Source of the DNA: a virus
Strand: one strand, 5' to 3'
Length of the DNA: 64,000 nucleotides
Virus record (IMG/VR): IMGVR_UViG_3300020468_000003
Span: 41,045 to 105,044 of that record
In this document: positions 15,623 to 21,835 of the stretch, in pieces
Layout of the letters: every line of letters starts with the position of its first letter
How positions within the stretch are numbered: position 1 is the stretch's first letter
Translations under genes and position numbers: made by a program
Notes under the pieces: generated by a model
The model's database searches: none
Told to the model about the DNA's origin: nothing
What the model saw: the letters and a program-made list of their open reading frames with translations, nothing else

Positions 15623-16086
15623 TATAAGTACCCTGCAGATTCACATCCTGGTTCATCATAGAACCACTGGATCGAAACTTTTTTATATTGTCGTTTCAGT
15701 TCAGAGGCAACGTCTTCGGGTGGAGCCCATGCTGTGTCGAAATGGATCTGGAAATAATCCTCTTCGTCGTCTCCCCATTCGACTGCATCCTTACGAATGT
15801 CCCATTTAGTTCCCCAGTTATGAACATTCCAGTCGTACCATCTGTCATCATTTTTTCCATCTGGGAAGTAATAGGATTCATAGATGAGTTTGCCATCCTT
15901 ATTAAATTCCTGCCTTAGAGATGGTAATTCACCTTTATCATTCGGCATTTTTTTCCAGTCTGGTGGTGGAATGATCTTGGCGAATGGATTGTCTTGAGAG
16001 AAAATTTCTCTGATCTCATTGATCTCTTGAACACTTTCTTCATCCCATCCAGATACTGTTACTCGGTTACTGCACCAATTTGGCAT
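15622..16086 (-). CDS. Api92/YubB-like (DUF1281-type) ferredoxin-fold protein
   Basis: MPNWCSNRVTVSG at the N-terminus, FAKIIPPP, WYDWNVHNWGTKWDIR, FDTAWAPPEDV and WFYDEPGCESAGY at the C-terminus are the ordered hallmarks of the Api92/DUF1281 family carried by plasmids, prophages and large phages. At 154 residues the length fits. The domain has a ferredoxin-like fold of unknown function. The start overlaps the upstream gene at 16086 (TAATG). Confidence 0.8.
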   Translation of the reverse strand: MPNWCSNRVTVSGWDEESVQEINEIREIFSQDNPFAKIIPPPDWKKMPNDKGELPSLRQEFNKDGKLIYESYYFPDGKNDDRWYDWNVHNWGTKWDIRKDAVEWGDDEEDYFQIHFDTAWAPPEDVASELKRQYKKVSIQWFYDEPGCESAGYL

Positions 16087-16316
16087 TAGTTTAACCTCCA
16101 GTCAATCTTAAGGTATTCTGGATCAGCATAGTTCATCAACTGTTCTGGTTCCATGTCGAATATGAATTCTTCCATGAAATATTGAACTGAGAAGTTCCCT
16201 AATTCTTCAGCACAACGAAAGACCATTCCGATCTGTTCATTGTTTAGACCTAGAACATCAATACAGTAAGAGATGTCCTTTTCAAGATCTGAAATTCTTT
16301 TGGAAGATTTTTTCAT
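16086..16316 (-). CDS. Small acidic protein with diverged paralogue motif, 76 aa
   Basis: A basic N-terminus (MKKSSKRISDLEKD) precedes helices. FMEEFIFDMEPEQLMNYADPEYL carries a version of the F-x-D-M-x-x-x-Q-L motif seen in the 80-91-aa neighbours. The -10 of cassette J is 26 bases upstream. Function unknown. Confidence 0.65.
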   Translation of the reverse strand: MKKSSKRISDLEKDISYCIDVLGLNNEQIGMVFRCAEELGNFSVQYFMEEFIFDMEPEQLMNYADPEYLKIDWRLN

Positions 16317-16341
16317 AAAAACCCTGTTTGTGTATGTTCTT

Positions 16342-16398
16342 ATTATAAAGGCAAAAGGGGGTCATGTAACCCCCTAGTGGACACTTTTTTAACTGTCT
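16342..16398 (-). promoter_or_regulatory. Stop-codon repeat, terminator hairpin and promoter (copy J)
   Basis: Minus-strand GTAGACAGTTAAAAAAGTGTCC is followed by an AGGGGGT/ACCCCCT hairpin (16375-16356), TTTTGCC, TATAAT (16347-16342) and ACATACACAAACAGGG. Confidence 0.7.
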
Positions 16399-16903
16399 AC
16401 CTTAAGTAAAGATATCCTCCTGCCCAATCTACGAAGTTTGGATCTAATAATTTTTGTAGATCCTTTGGTTCGCAAAATGAGAATCTAACGTGCTTTGTAT
16501 GCGGTGCCTTCCATGATGCGGGTTTGTATACGTTACCTAGGATCGATGGATCCTTTCCTACGAATGCATGAACGCTACCGTCGCGATATTCATTCCTATC
16601 TTGAAAAGTGTCGAACTCTTCTTGAATGATTTTGTAATACTTCCTGCCTACCTCATAACGAAATCTCATTAGATTCGCAGTCCCGTCTTTCATCGCGTCT
16701 AACTGTTGTTTCGCATAACTTGAAAGATCTTCGCGCTCTAACTCTAGATTTCTTGTTAAGGACCTCTTGTGGTAGATGCGATAATTCTCAGTAATTGCTC
16801 TACAATAATCTTTTATGTAAGATAAAAGAAACGTTTGATCCGTTTGCTTTACTGATTTTCCAATGATAAAATCATTTTTGGATCCAATTACTTGTTGCAT
16901 AAG
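16397..16903 (-). CDS. Conserved cyanophage protein of unknown function, 168 aa
   Basis: The start at 16903 (MQQVIGSKNDFIIGKSVKQTDQ) was chosen because a promoter cassette with TATACT lies at 16927-16922; an extension to 16984 would cross it. The protein is alpha/beta with a basic middle (RIYHKRSLTRNLELERED). A C-terminal KHVRFSFCEPKDLQKLLDP region follows. No catalytic motif recognised. Confidence 0.65.
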   Translation of the reverse strand, partial: LMQQVIGSKNDFIIGKSVKQTDQTFLLSYIKDYCRAITENYRIYHKRSLTRNLELEREDLSSYAKQQLDAMKDGTANLMRFRYEVGRKYYKIIQEEFDTFQDRNEYRDGSVHAFVGKDPSILGNVYKPASWKAPHTKHVRFSFCEPKDLQKLLDPNFVDWAGGYLYLR

Positions 16904-16921
16904 ATTTGTGTATGTAATACT

Positions 16922-16980
16922 AGTATAAAGTCCCCGCGCATGTAATGCTACGAAGGTTGTGCCACTATTTAAAGTGTCTA
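16922..16980 (-). promoter_or_regulatory. Diverged repeat/promoter cassette (copy K)
   Basis: The minus strand reads GTAGACACTTTAAATAGTGGCAC next to the stop of the 74-aa gene, then a GC-rich segment, TATACT (16927-16922) and ACATACACAAATC, 19 bases before the start at 16903. No strong hairpin is visible in this copy. Confidence 0.55.
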
Positions 16981-17202
16981 CCACATGTCATCTGGTGTGT
17001 CATATGATGTAAAATCAGTCAGCCGTTTTTCTTCTCCTGCTTCTAGAGGTACCGAGAAGTTAATTTCAAACTCGTCGCTGTAATCTTTATAGTTGGTGAT
17101 TTCCACGGGACATTCATTCAACCATTCTTGAAACATCTCATATTTTGTTTTACGTGGTTTCTTACGCATTTCGTCGTACATTGCCTGTTGATAAGTTTTC
17201 AT
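16978..17202 (-). CDS. Small protein of unknown function, 74 aa
   Basis: MKTYQQAMYDEMRKKPRKTKYEMFQEW forms a basic amphipathic helix. An acidic beta-like half follows (SDEFEINFSVPLEAGEEKRLTDF). It overlaps the upstream gene by 4 bases. No family recognised. Confidence 0.65.
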   Translation of the reverse strand: MKTYQQAMYDEMRKKPRKTKYEMFQEWLNECPVEITNYKDYSDEFEINFSVPLEAGEEKRLTDFTSYDTPDDMW

Positions 17203-17405
17203 TTAAGTTGTACCTCGTAGTCAATAAATTTGATGCACCATCCTGCTGATGCTGTGATCTCTTCAATAAGATCGTCTTCATCATCCGCGTCCCAAACACC
17301 GAGTGCGAGATCCCGCAATTCGATTTCCTCATCGAATGTGAGTTTGAATCCGTTGGCATAATCGTCATCGTAATCAAACTCAATTTCTGTTACGTTAAAT
17401 TTCAT
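17199..17405 (-). CDS. Small very acidic protein, 68 aa
   Basis: MKFNVTEIEFDYDDDYANGFKLTFDEE shows alternating strand residues and strong Asp/Glu content, with a WDADDEDDLIEEI helix. It overlaps both neighbours by 4 bases. The negative surface recalls DNA-mimic proteins, but this is only a charge argument. Confidence 0.65.
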   Translation of the reverse strand: MKFNVTEIEFDYDDDYANGFKLTFDEEIELRDLALGVWDADDEDDLIEEITASAGWCIKFIDYEVQLK

Positions 17406-17539
17406 CTCGTAATGATTTCCTGTAACGATGCAAGATCATCCCAAGTTTCATCATCTTCTTGAATGAATGGACAGTCCATTGCTCTGTCGAGTGCAGTACT
17501 GAAGCGATCTAGTTGCTCATCAGTAAGTTTGAAGTTCAT
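17402..17539 (-). CDS. Small acidic helical protein, 45 aa
   Basis: The first gene of this unit starts with ATG at 17539, with CGGAGA upstream and the -10 of cassette L 23 bases away. The product is MNFKLTDEQLDRFSTALDRAM plus a helical tail, and the frame ends in an ATGA junction. No family recognised. Confidence 0.65.
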   Translation of the reverse strand: MNFKLTDEQLDRFSTALDRAMDCPFIQEDDETWDDLASLQEIITR

Positions 17540-17561
17540 AGAAATCTCCGTGTATAAACTC

Positions 17562-17612
17562 ATTATAGACAAAAAAATCCCCCTTGCGGGGGACTAGTGG
17601 ACAGTTTCTAGA
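17562..17612 (-). promoter_or_regulatory. Stop-codon repeat, terminator hairpin and promoter (copy L)
   Basis: The stop of the 81-aa gene is followed on the minus strand by AAACTGTCCACT, a CCCCC/GGGGG hairpin (17592-17579) with TTTTTTTG, then TATAAT (17567-17562) and TATACACGGAGA. The T run makes this a convincing terminator-promoter pair. Confidence 0.7.
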
Positions 17613-17853
17613 CTGGCATAGGCAATCCATAACTGATATGATACATATCCATCATATAATCTCTTACTCTCTCCCGATCAAGGGAATCTCCATCTCCCCA
17701 CGTAACCTTAAATTCAGCAAGCGGGTCGCTGCAGTCATCAAGATATTTGAGCGTTGCATATGCGATTTGCTCTTTAGAGACGTTGAGGGGATACAACCCA
17801 CCTTGCCCGTAGAATGAAAACACATAATCGATGAACTCCTGAAAATTGTGCAT
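17608..17853 (-). CDS. Small protein of unknown function, 81 aa
   Basis: MHNFQEFIDYVFSFYGQGGLYPL opens an 81-residue protein with the helical segment VSKEQIAYATLKYLDDCSDP and a charged C-terminus. A -10-like TAAGAT (17882-17877) followed by ATACATACAAAAA lies 24 bases upstream. It is the first gene of the early-type block on this side of the repeat region. No family recognised. Confidence 0.65.
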   Translation of the reverse strand: MHNFQEFIDYVFSFYGQGGLYPLNVSKEQIAYATLKYLDDCSDPLAEFKVTWGDGDSLDRERVRDYMMDMYHISYGLPMPV

Positions 17854-17876
17854 GAGATGTTTTTGTATGTATCTTT

Positions 17877-17882
17877 ATCTTA
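17877..17882 (-). promoter_or_regulatory. -10-like box before the 81-aa gene
   Basis: TAAGAT on the minus strand is followed by AAAGATACATACAAAAAC and the start codon at 17853. The spacing and the ATACA box match the other cassettes. A repeat remnant (GTGACAC...GGCACAC, 17914-17934) lies upstream without any gene attached. Confidence 0.45.
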
Positions 17883-17926
17883 TCAGTTCCTGTAGCAATT
17901 GGTCATACTATGTGACACTAATATTT

Positions 17927-18094
17927 CTGGCACACTGGCTGATGCATTCGAGCTCGATTTCTCTTATAATAAATTTATAAACAAAAAAAGAGCGGAAGTA
18001 CGCTCTCTAAAATCTTCGCCACTCCCCCTGCCTTATAATATCTCTGTGTTCCTTTCCTGATATCCAATTCTCGTACTGGCACACTCGCTGTTGC
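17927..18094. repeat. Imperfect 19-bp direct repeat in the gene-poor region
   Basis: CTGGCACACTGGCTGATGC (17927-17945) and CTGGCACACTCGCTGTTGC (18076-18094) match at 17 of 19 positions. The rest of 17883-18263 holds no supportable gene. It contains a terminator and two -10-like TATAAT strings. Confidence 0.6.
17981..18006 (-). terminator. Intrinsic terminator facing minus-strand transcription
   Basis: AGAGCG (17989-17994) and CGCTCT (18001-18006) form a perfect 6-bp stem with a 6-base loop. Read on the minus strand it is followed by seven T residues (17988-17982). It would stop transcription arriving from the 20-kb side before the early-type block. Confidence 0.7.
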
Positions 18095-18263
18095 CTTCCC
18101 TTTAAAATATGTTACACTTCCTCGAACAAACCATACAAAGGTATGTATATAAAACCAAAATTTAAACTGTCACATTGTGCCAATCTAGATGCGTCACATG
18201 TCGTATAATGTATTACATGCATGAATCTCGATGTGTATCATATGTTACTAGTACATGCGTATC

Positions 18264-18611
18264 CTCGTCGAGATGTGTGCCCCTGCTCATATGTGTGTAT
18301 GATATGTGCAGGCTCGTCGAGATACATGTGCGCAAGCTCGTCTAGATGCATGCGTTCATGTGTGCGAGCTCGTCGAGATTATGCATAATGATAGATGGAT
18401 AGCTCGTAGAAATCCTGATTGTTGTCTCGTCGAGAGTTATATTCCTCGTCGAGATCTAAGTCTTGTGTATAAGACTGTGTACTCTCGTCGAGATCGTCAC
18501 CTGTTTCATAGTCGAGATCGTACCAGTCTGCGCAGTCTTCGTACATAGTCGAGATGAATAGAATACTTATAGTATAACACATATCTCGACTAGAGGCAAG
18601 CTCGTCGAGAT
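18264..18611. repeat. Cluster of about 12 CTCGTCGAGAT palindromic repeats
   Basis: Exact copies of CTCGTCGAGAT start at 18264, 18313, 18369, 18445, 18484 and 18601. Near copies start at 18337, 18403, 18426, 18508 and 18545, and one is inverted at 18583-18593. The core CTCG-N-CGAG is a perfect palindrome around one base. Spacing is irregular (18-49 bases start to start), so this is neither a tandem array nor a CRISPR. Short open frames here are by-products of the repeat. Sites for a DNA-binding protein or an origin-like element are possible. Confidence 0.85.
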
Positions 18612-18839
18612 TCACAGTAGTATATATGTACGCAAAAGGATCTATTGTTACAATATAGTAACATTGTACTTATAAGACTACAAGTACTTCGCGACCCTGT
18701 GTGTTAGGAAATCGCGATCCGTGGGTTGACAAACTCCGCGTCTCATGCTACGCTCGCTAAGTCAACATAAGATCTGAGCATTAAATCATAATACTTTCTC
18801 TCTTCTTTATACACATATTATAACACACTTAACATCCTT
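18612..18839. other. Non-coding stretch with inverted repeats
   Basis: I find no supportable gene here. GTTGAC (18725-18730) and GTCAAC (18761-18766) are perfect inverted arms enclosing a GC-richer loop. TCGCGA occurs twice (near 18689 and 18711). The segment could form a structured RNA or a terminator for either strand. Confidence 0.45.
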
Positions 18840-18868
18840 TTGCAATGTACTTGTACTTATGGTATAAT
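18840..18868 (+). promoter_or_regulatory. Plus-strand sigma70 promoter for the HNH cassette
   Basis: TTGCAA (18840-18845), a 17-base spacer, and TATAAT (18863-18868) form a good promoter pointing to the only plus-strand genes. The first copy of the 18-bp repeat lies in the spacer, so a protein bound there would block it. The start codon is about 157 bases downstream. Confidence 0.65.
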
Positions 18869-18960
18869 TAAAAGAACCAGTTATTTAGACAGTTTACCAA
18901 AACCTATTCTCAATGTACTTGTACTTATAAATTAGTAATAAGTACATCCTATAAGTACAT
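18843..18960. repeat. 18-bp direct repeat and ATAAGTACAT half-sites
   Basis: CAATGTACTTGTACTTAT occurs exactly at 18843-18860 and 18911-18928. The related inverted half-site ATAAGTACAT occurs at 18938-18947 and 18951-18960. A further TTGTACTTATAAG lies near 18664. Placement over and just after the promoter suggests operators. Confidence 0.7.
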
Positions 18961-19025
18961 TATATGAAAATTGATAGGTTCATCGGTAGAATCCCTTGGT
19001 ATGACTGGAGTTTCGCCCTTAGTAT

Positions 19026-19562
19026 GTGTCATGGTTTCTTGAAGTGAGAAAGCATAAAGTTTTGAATGAAATAGAAGACTTAGAGGATTTCAGTGGTTAC
19101 TCGATTGATACTGATGGAAACCTTTGGTCTCTGAAGTATAAAGTACCGAAGCTAAGAAAACCTGTATGGTCTGGTAAAGATGAATGTGCATATCTTACCT
19201 GTAGATTGAGAGATGATAATGGTAAAGCAAAGACTCTCTACATTCATAAGTTGGTAGCATTAGCATTTCTTCCGTGTGATGATCCTACCCGAAGGGTTGT
19301 GCATAAGAACAAAGATCGAAGTAACAACCAACTTGAAAACTTAGAGTGGATTGCTAACGTAAAGGAGAAGAAGAAAGCATTAGACTTCGTATTACAGGAA
19401 GAACTGGTAAATAAGATACAGCGTATTCATGTAGTTGCTCAAAAGAAAGGAATTCGGGATGTGTCGTCTGATTCTTATTCATTTACCACGAAGATGATCG
19501 AAGATGCCATTGAAGCATACATTAAAGAGTATGGACTACGTAAAATTGATAGAGACTTATGA
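19026..19562 (+). CDS. HNH homing-type endonuclease with NUMOD4-like N-terminus
   Basis: This 178-residue protein carries GYSIDTDGNLWSLKY near residue 25 (NUMOD4-like, 'Y.IS..G.V.SL'). IHKLVALAFLPCDDPTRRVVHKNKDRSNNQLENLEW at about 78-115 is the HNH_3 core (H-L-V..AF.P, V-H-x-x-x-D..NN..ENLEW). The last third is helical and may bind DNA. Such free-standing endonucleases spread themselves or exclude rival phages. The start used is GTG at 19026; a short alternative ATG is out of frame. It is on the opposite strand from all neighbours, as expected for an inserted element. Confidence 0.8.
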   Translation: MSWFLEVRKHKVLNEIEDLEDFSGYSIDTDGNLWSLKYKVPKLRKPVWSGKDECAYLTCRLRDDNGKAKTLYIHKLVALAFLPCDDPTRRVVHKNKDRSNNQLENLEWIANVKEKKKALDFVLQEELVNKIQRIHVVAQKKGIRDVSSDSYSFTTKMIEDAIEAYIKEYGLRKIDRDL

Positions 19563-19684
19563 AAAATCCATTTAGAAAGAATAAAGAGACTAACTTGAAG
19601 AATCTCTTACAAAAATTGTTCCCAAATCATAAAATTACTGTGGTAAATCATAAAGATGGTTCTCAGACCATTTCTCTCTTATAA
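19559..19684 (+). CDS. Small basic protein coupled to the HNH gene, 41 aa
   Basis: Its ATG overlaps the HNH stop in an ATGA junction. The product MKNPFRKNKETNLKNLLQKL followed by FPNHKITVVNHKDGSQTISLL is basic with a beta-like tail. It is probably part of the inserted cassette; function unknown. Confidence 0.55.
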   Translation: MKNPFRKNKETNLKNLLQKLFPNHKITVVNHKDGSQTISLL

Positions 19685-19894
19685 GGGGGGTTACTACCAT
19701 AAGGAGAAGTTTTTACAGGGGTGTTACAGGCGATCCTGGCGTTAGTAGTTTGGTATCAGTACTATACAAAACGGTGTATTTCGTTAAATGTGGAGCAGTG
19801 AGTAGAAAAACGCAAAAAAAATTTCCTCCGCGCCTCTCGACGGGAGAGAATGGTAGAGGAAAGGGGGAGAAAGGAAGATATAGAAATTATAGAG
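19685..19894. other. Convergent intergenic region
   Basis: Plus- and minus-strand genes converge here. CTCTC (19834-19838) and GAGAG (19844-19848) can pair. An A8 run (19814-19821) would be a T run on the minus strand, though it lies 12 bases beyond the stem, so this is a weak terminator candidate. No gene is supported. Confidence 0.4.
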
Positions 19895-20227
19895 TTACTG
19901 GATAGTATATGAATATCCCTCGAAGTGTTCCATAACGTTGAGCATCGTTTCCTTACCGTAGCATATAATTGTATGTGTCTGATATGGGGGATGTTTGCTT
20001 GCTTTGTGATCTTCGTATGTAAAAGTAAACTTTGGTTTATCATCTGGGTATTCGCCTGGTGTCCAGATTGATCCGTCTGTGTTGTAGGTATCAAACTCTA
20101 ATGGATTGATTTCTTTTTTTGATTCTTTCATTTGTTCTACTAGGTGATCGACGCAAGATGCATAGTAACTTGCATTAAGTGTTTCTTCTGATTCATAGAA
20201 GTTGATGTAGTTAAAAGGTTTACTCAT
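19895..20227 (-). CDS. Protein of unknown function, 110 aa
   Basis: The start at 20227 (MSKPFNYINFYESEETLNASYYA) overlaps the upstream oxygenase gene by 8 bases; the longer extension lies inside that gene. The protein is alpha/beta with a polar middle (TYNTDGSIWTPGEYPDDKPK) and a C-terminal HTIICYGKETMLNVMEHFEGY segment. It is the last gene of the oxygenase-rich unit. No family recognised. Confidence 0.65.
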   Translation of the reverse strand: MSKPFNYINFYESEETLNASYYASCVDHLVEQMKESKKEINPLEFDTYNTDGSIWTPGEYPDDKPKFTFTYEDHKASKHPPYQTHTIICYGKETMLNVMEHFEGYSYTIQ

Positions 20228-20717
20228 ATTTAAGTGCGACTGTAAATCTGTGTTTGGTGCGGAAAGAGGTGGCTCTGTGTAAAATTGATGCATCGAAGAA
20301 ACATAAGCGATTTGGTTCGGGTGCAACTGAGTAGGACTTGTCGTTTACATAGAACTCTGTTTGTCCTAAAAAGTTGGGTGTCCACATTTCTTTGTGTGGA
20401 TAGTATAGGAATGTCACTCCCTCATCTGCATCTGTATGAAAGTATGGTATTTCATTTGGTGCGAACAAATTGATATACATTCTTAACAGACATCGGTTTG
20501 GTACAAGTGGTTGAGTCTTCTCATAGAAAAAGCGATAGATGAACTCTCCCTTCTTGATTTCTGCACTCATTCCAGTTGGAGCTACCTCTGCTTCATCCTT
20601 TTCGCCAAAAGTGTAGTTCGCATTCTGGCAGTACATAAGCACATTAGCCTGTTCTTGTGGATTTAACCAGTCGTCCCGTATATGAACTGGCACATCCTTT
20701 CCGTAAACAAAATCCAT
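20220..20717 (-). CDS. 2-oxoglutarate/Fe(II) oxygenase-like protein
   Basis: Residues 93-96 (FHTD) give the HxD half of the iron site. His147 in DASILHRATSF is the distal histidine, followed ten residues later by Arg157 in HRFTVAL, which would bind 2-oxoglutarate. This is the complete facial triad in a double-stranded beta-helix of about 165 residues. Substrate is unknown; relatives hydroxylate small molecules or protein side chains. It overlaps the upstream oxygenase gene by one base. Confidence 0.8.
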   Translation of the reverse strand: MDFVYGKDVPVHIRDDWLNPQEQANVLMYCQNANYTFGEKDEAEVAPTGMSAEIKKGEFIYRFFYEKTQPLVPNRCLLRMYINLFAPNEIPYFHTDADEGVTFLYYPHKEMWTPNFLGQTEFYVNDKSYSVAPEPNRLCFFDASILHRATSFRTKHRFTVALKYE

Positions 20718-21358
20718 TATTTGCTAGAATTGTAAGAAGTTACTGCAAAGTTGAATGCAATTGAGATACGTGGGTTACCAGGTGTTGGTTTGTTTGCTTT
20801 AACCTCATGCATTAGATATGATGGAAACATGATCAAATCTCCTTCATTGATGTCAGGAGAGAACAGTTCATCATAATTGTGTGAATCGAACTCTAATGAA
20901 TGAGATCGAATGATGCCCATTGGATCAGTAAAGGTCAATGGACTATGCACCTTCTTATCATAACATAGAAAATGTACACATGCAAAATGATTTGGGTCTA
21001 ACGGATCTCCAATATGATTGTGTGATTCTTGCCACTCCTCGTCCTCATAGCAATTATACCAACATTCGTCTACCTCCACCTCAAACTTGTTATCGAAAAA
21101 GGTTTTAATTAAATTATGATACTGTCTCTGTAATTCTCCTTGCGACATGAAAAAGCGATTGATGTCATCTCTTTCATGACTTGTCTTGATCTTTGTCGTT
21201 AACCATCCTTCTGGTGGTGTTAATGTTTTTTGAGTCGATTCAATAAATGGTAGCAGATCTTGCTTCAACCTTTCATTGTTCTCTACCTGTCCCTGATAGT
21301 AAGAGATCGGGAAAATGGTTCTACGTTGCGTTTCCATGGAATTCATCAAATTCTGCAT
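20717..21358 (-). CDS. 2OG-Fe(II) oxygenase-family protein (TIGR02466-like)
   Basis: EEWQESHNHIGDPLDPNHFACVHFLCYD followed by LTFTDPMG, EGDLIMFPSYLMHEV and PRISIAFNF is the motif order of the TIGR02466/2OG-FeII_Oxy_5 group: metal His near the first motif, His in the FPS-x-L-x-H motif, Arg before the last strand. It has 213 residues. The start (21358, 21346 or 21337) is uncertain because it overlaps the upstream gene by up to 38 bases. Substrate unknown. Confidence 0.75.
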   Translation of the reverse strand: MQNLMNSMETQRRTIFPISYYQGQVENNERLKQDLLPFIESTQKTLTPPEGWLTTKIKTSHERDDINRFFMSQGELQRQYHNLIKTFFDNKFEVEVDECWYNCYEDEEWQESHNHIGDPLDPNHFACVHFLCYDKKVHSPLTFTDPMGIIRSHSLEFDSHNYDELFSPDINEGDLIMFPSYLMHEVKANKPTPGNPRISIAFNFAVTSYNSSK

Positions 21359-21668
21359 AATGATCGGGACTTTTCTTATTTCTTTTCTTCACAAACTCCA
21401 ACTGATGCCAACTATGTTCATAACACAATAAAAGAACATGTATGTACCTGTGTGGATTATTCTTATCGTACTTACAATTTGGTTTCTCTTTAACAGCAAT
21501 TTCAATTGTAATGTAATTTAAGACTGGTCTCCATCCACCCTTAACTCTTGCTTGATTGTCTTCAGATTTTGGTTTACAATAAACCCATCCTTCATGCTTC
21601 ATTCCCAGATCCGTAGTCCAGATTACATAATCATCGACTTCTGGGATGTATTGTGTTTCTGTACTCAT
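21321..21668 (-). CDS. Conserved protein of unknown function, 115 aa
   Basis: This is a mostly beta protein. VDDYVIWTTDLGMKHEGWVYCK resembles a small SH3-like barrel start, and GGWRPVLNYITIEIAVKEKPNC and YIHVLLLCYEHSWHQLEFV give further strands. It starts with ATG overlapping the upstream stop (TAATG). It sits among the oxygenase genes; function unknown. Confidence 0.65.
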   Translation of the reverse strand: MSTETQYIPEVDDYVIWTTDLGMKHEGWVYCKPKSEDNQARVKGGWRPVLNYITIEIAVKEKPNCKYDKNNPHRYIHVLLLCYEHSWHQLEFVKKRNKKSPDHYAEFDEFHGNAT

Positions 21669-21835
21669 TAATCGGGAACTGCTTTAAGGTCTTTTGGACT
21701 GATGCCTTCATTGATCAGTTGATCTAATCTAACCTTACATTGTTCTTTTGTGAGTCCTGATGTATTTGCTTCAGGTGATTTAAACCATCCCATTGTTGTT
21801 TGTTGGACGATTTGCCATTTTTTCTCTTGAGTCAT
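21668..21835 (-). CDS. Small conserved protein, 55 aa
   Basis: ATG at 21835 opens MTQEKKWQIVQQTTMGWFKS, then a helix LTKEQCKVRLDQLINEGISP. This strand-helix layout is common in small T4-like cyanophage proteins. It begins right at the stop of the upstream oxygenase gene and ends in a TAATG junction. No function assigned. Confidence 0.65.
   Translation of the reverse strand: MTQEKKWQIVQQTTMGWFKSPEANTSGLTKEQCKVRLDQLINEGISPKDLKAVPD

Noticed and set aside
16904-16984. N-terminal extension of the 168-aa gene
   Set aside because: It would run through the cassette K promoter and repeat; the start at 16903 fits the -10 spacing.
18264-18611. CRISPR array
   Set aside because: The repeat is only 11 bases, spacing is irregular (18-49 bases), one unit is inverted, and there are no cas genes.
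18306-18615. Open frames of 78-80 aa over the palindrome cluster
   Set aside because: They are made of the repeated motif (L-D-E and similar), have no ribosome sites or operon fit, and exist on both strands.
17854-18839. tRNA genes
   Set aside because: I looked for paired acceptor and T-arm patterns in the gene-poor region and found none; stems seen are short inverted repeats.
18964-19047. 27-codon plus-strand frame before the HNH gene
   Set aside because: No ribosome site, overlaps the HNH start out of frame and has no recognisable product.
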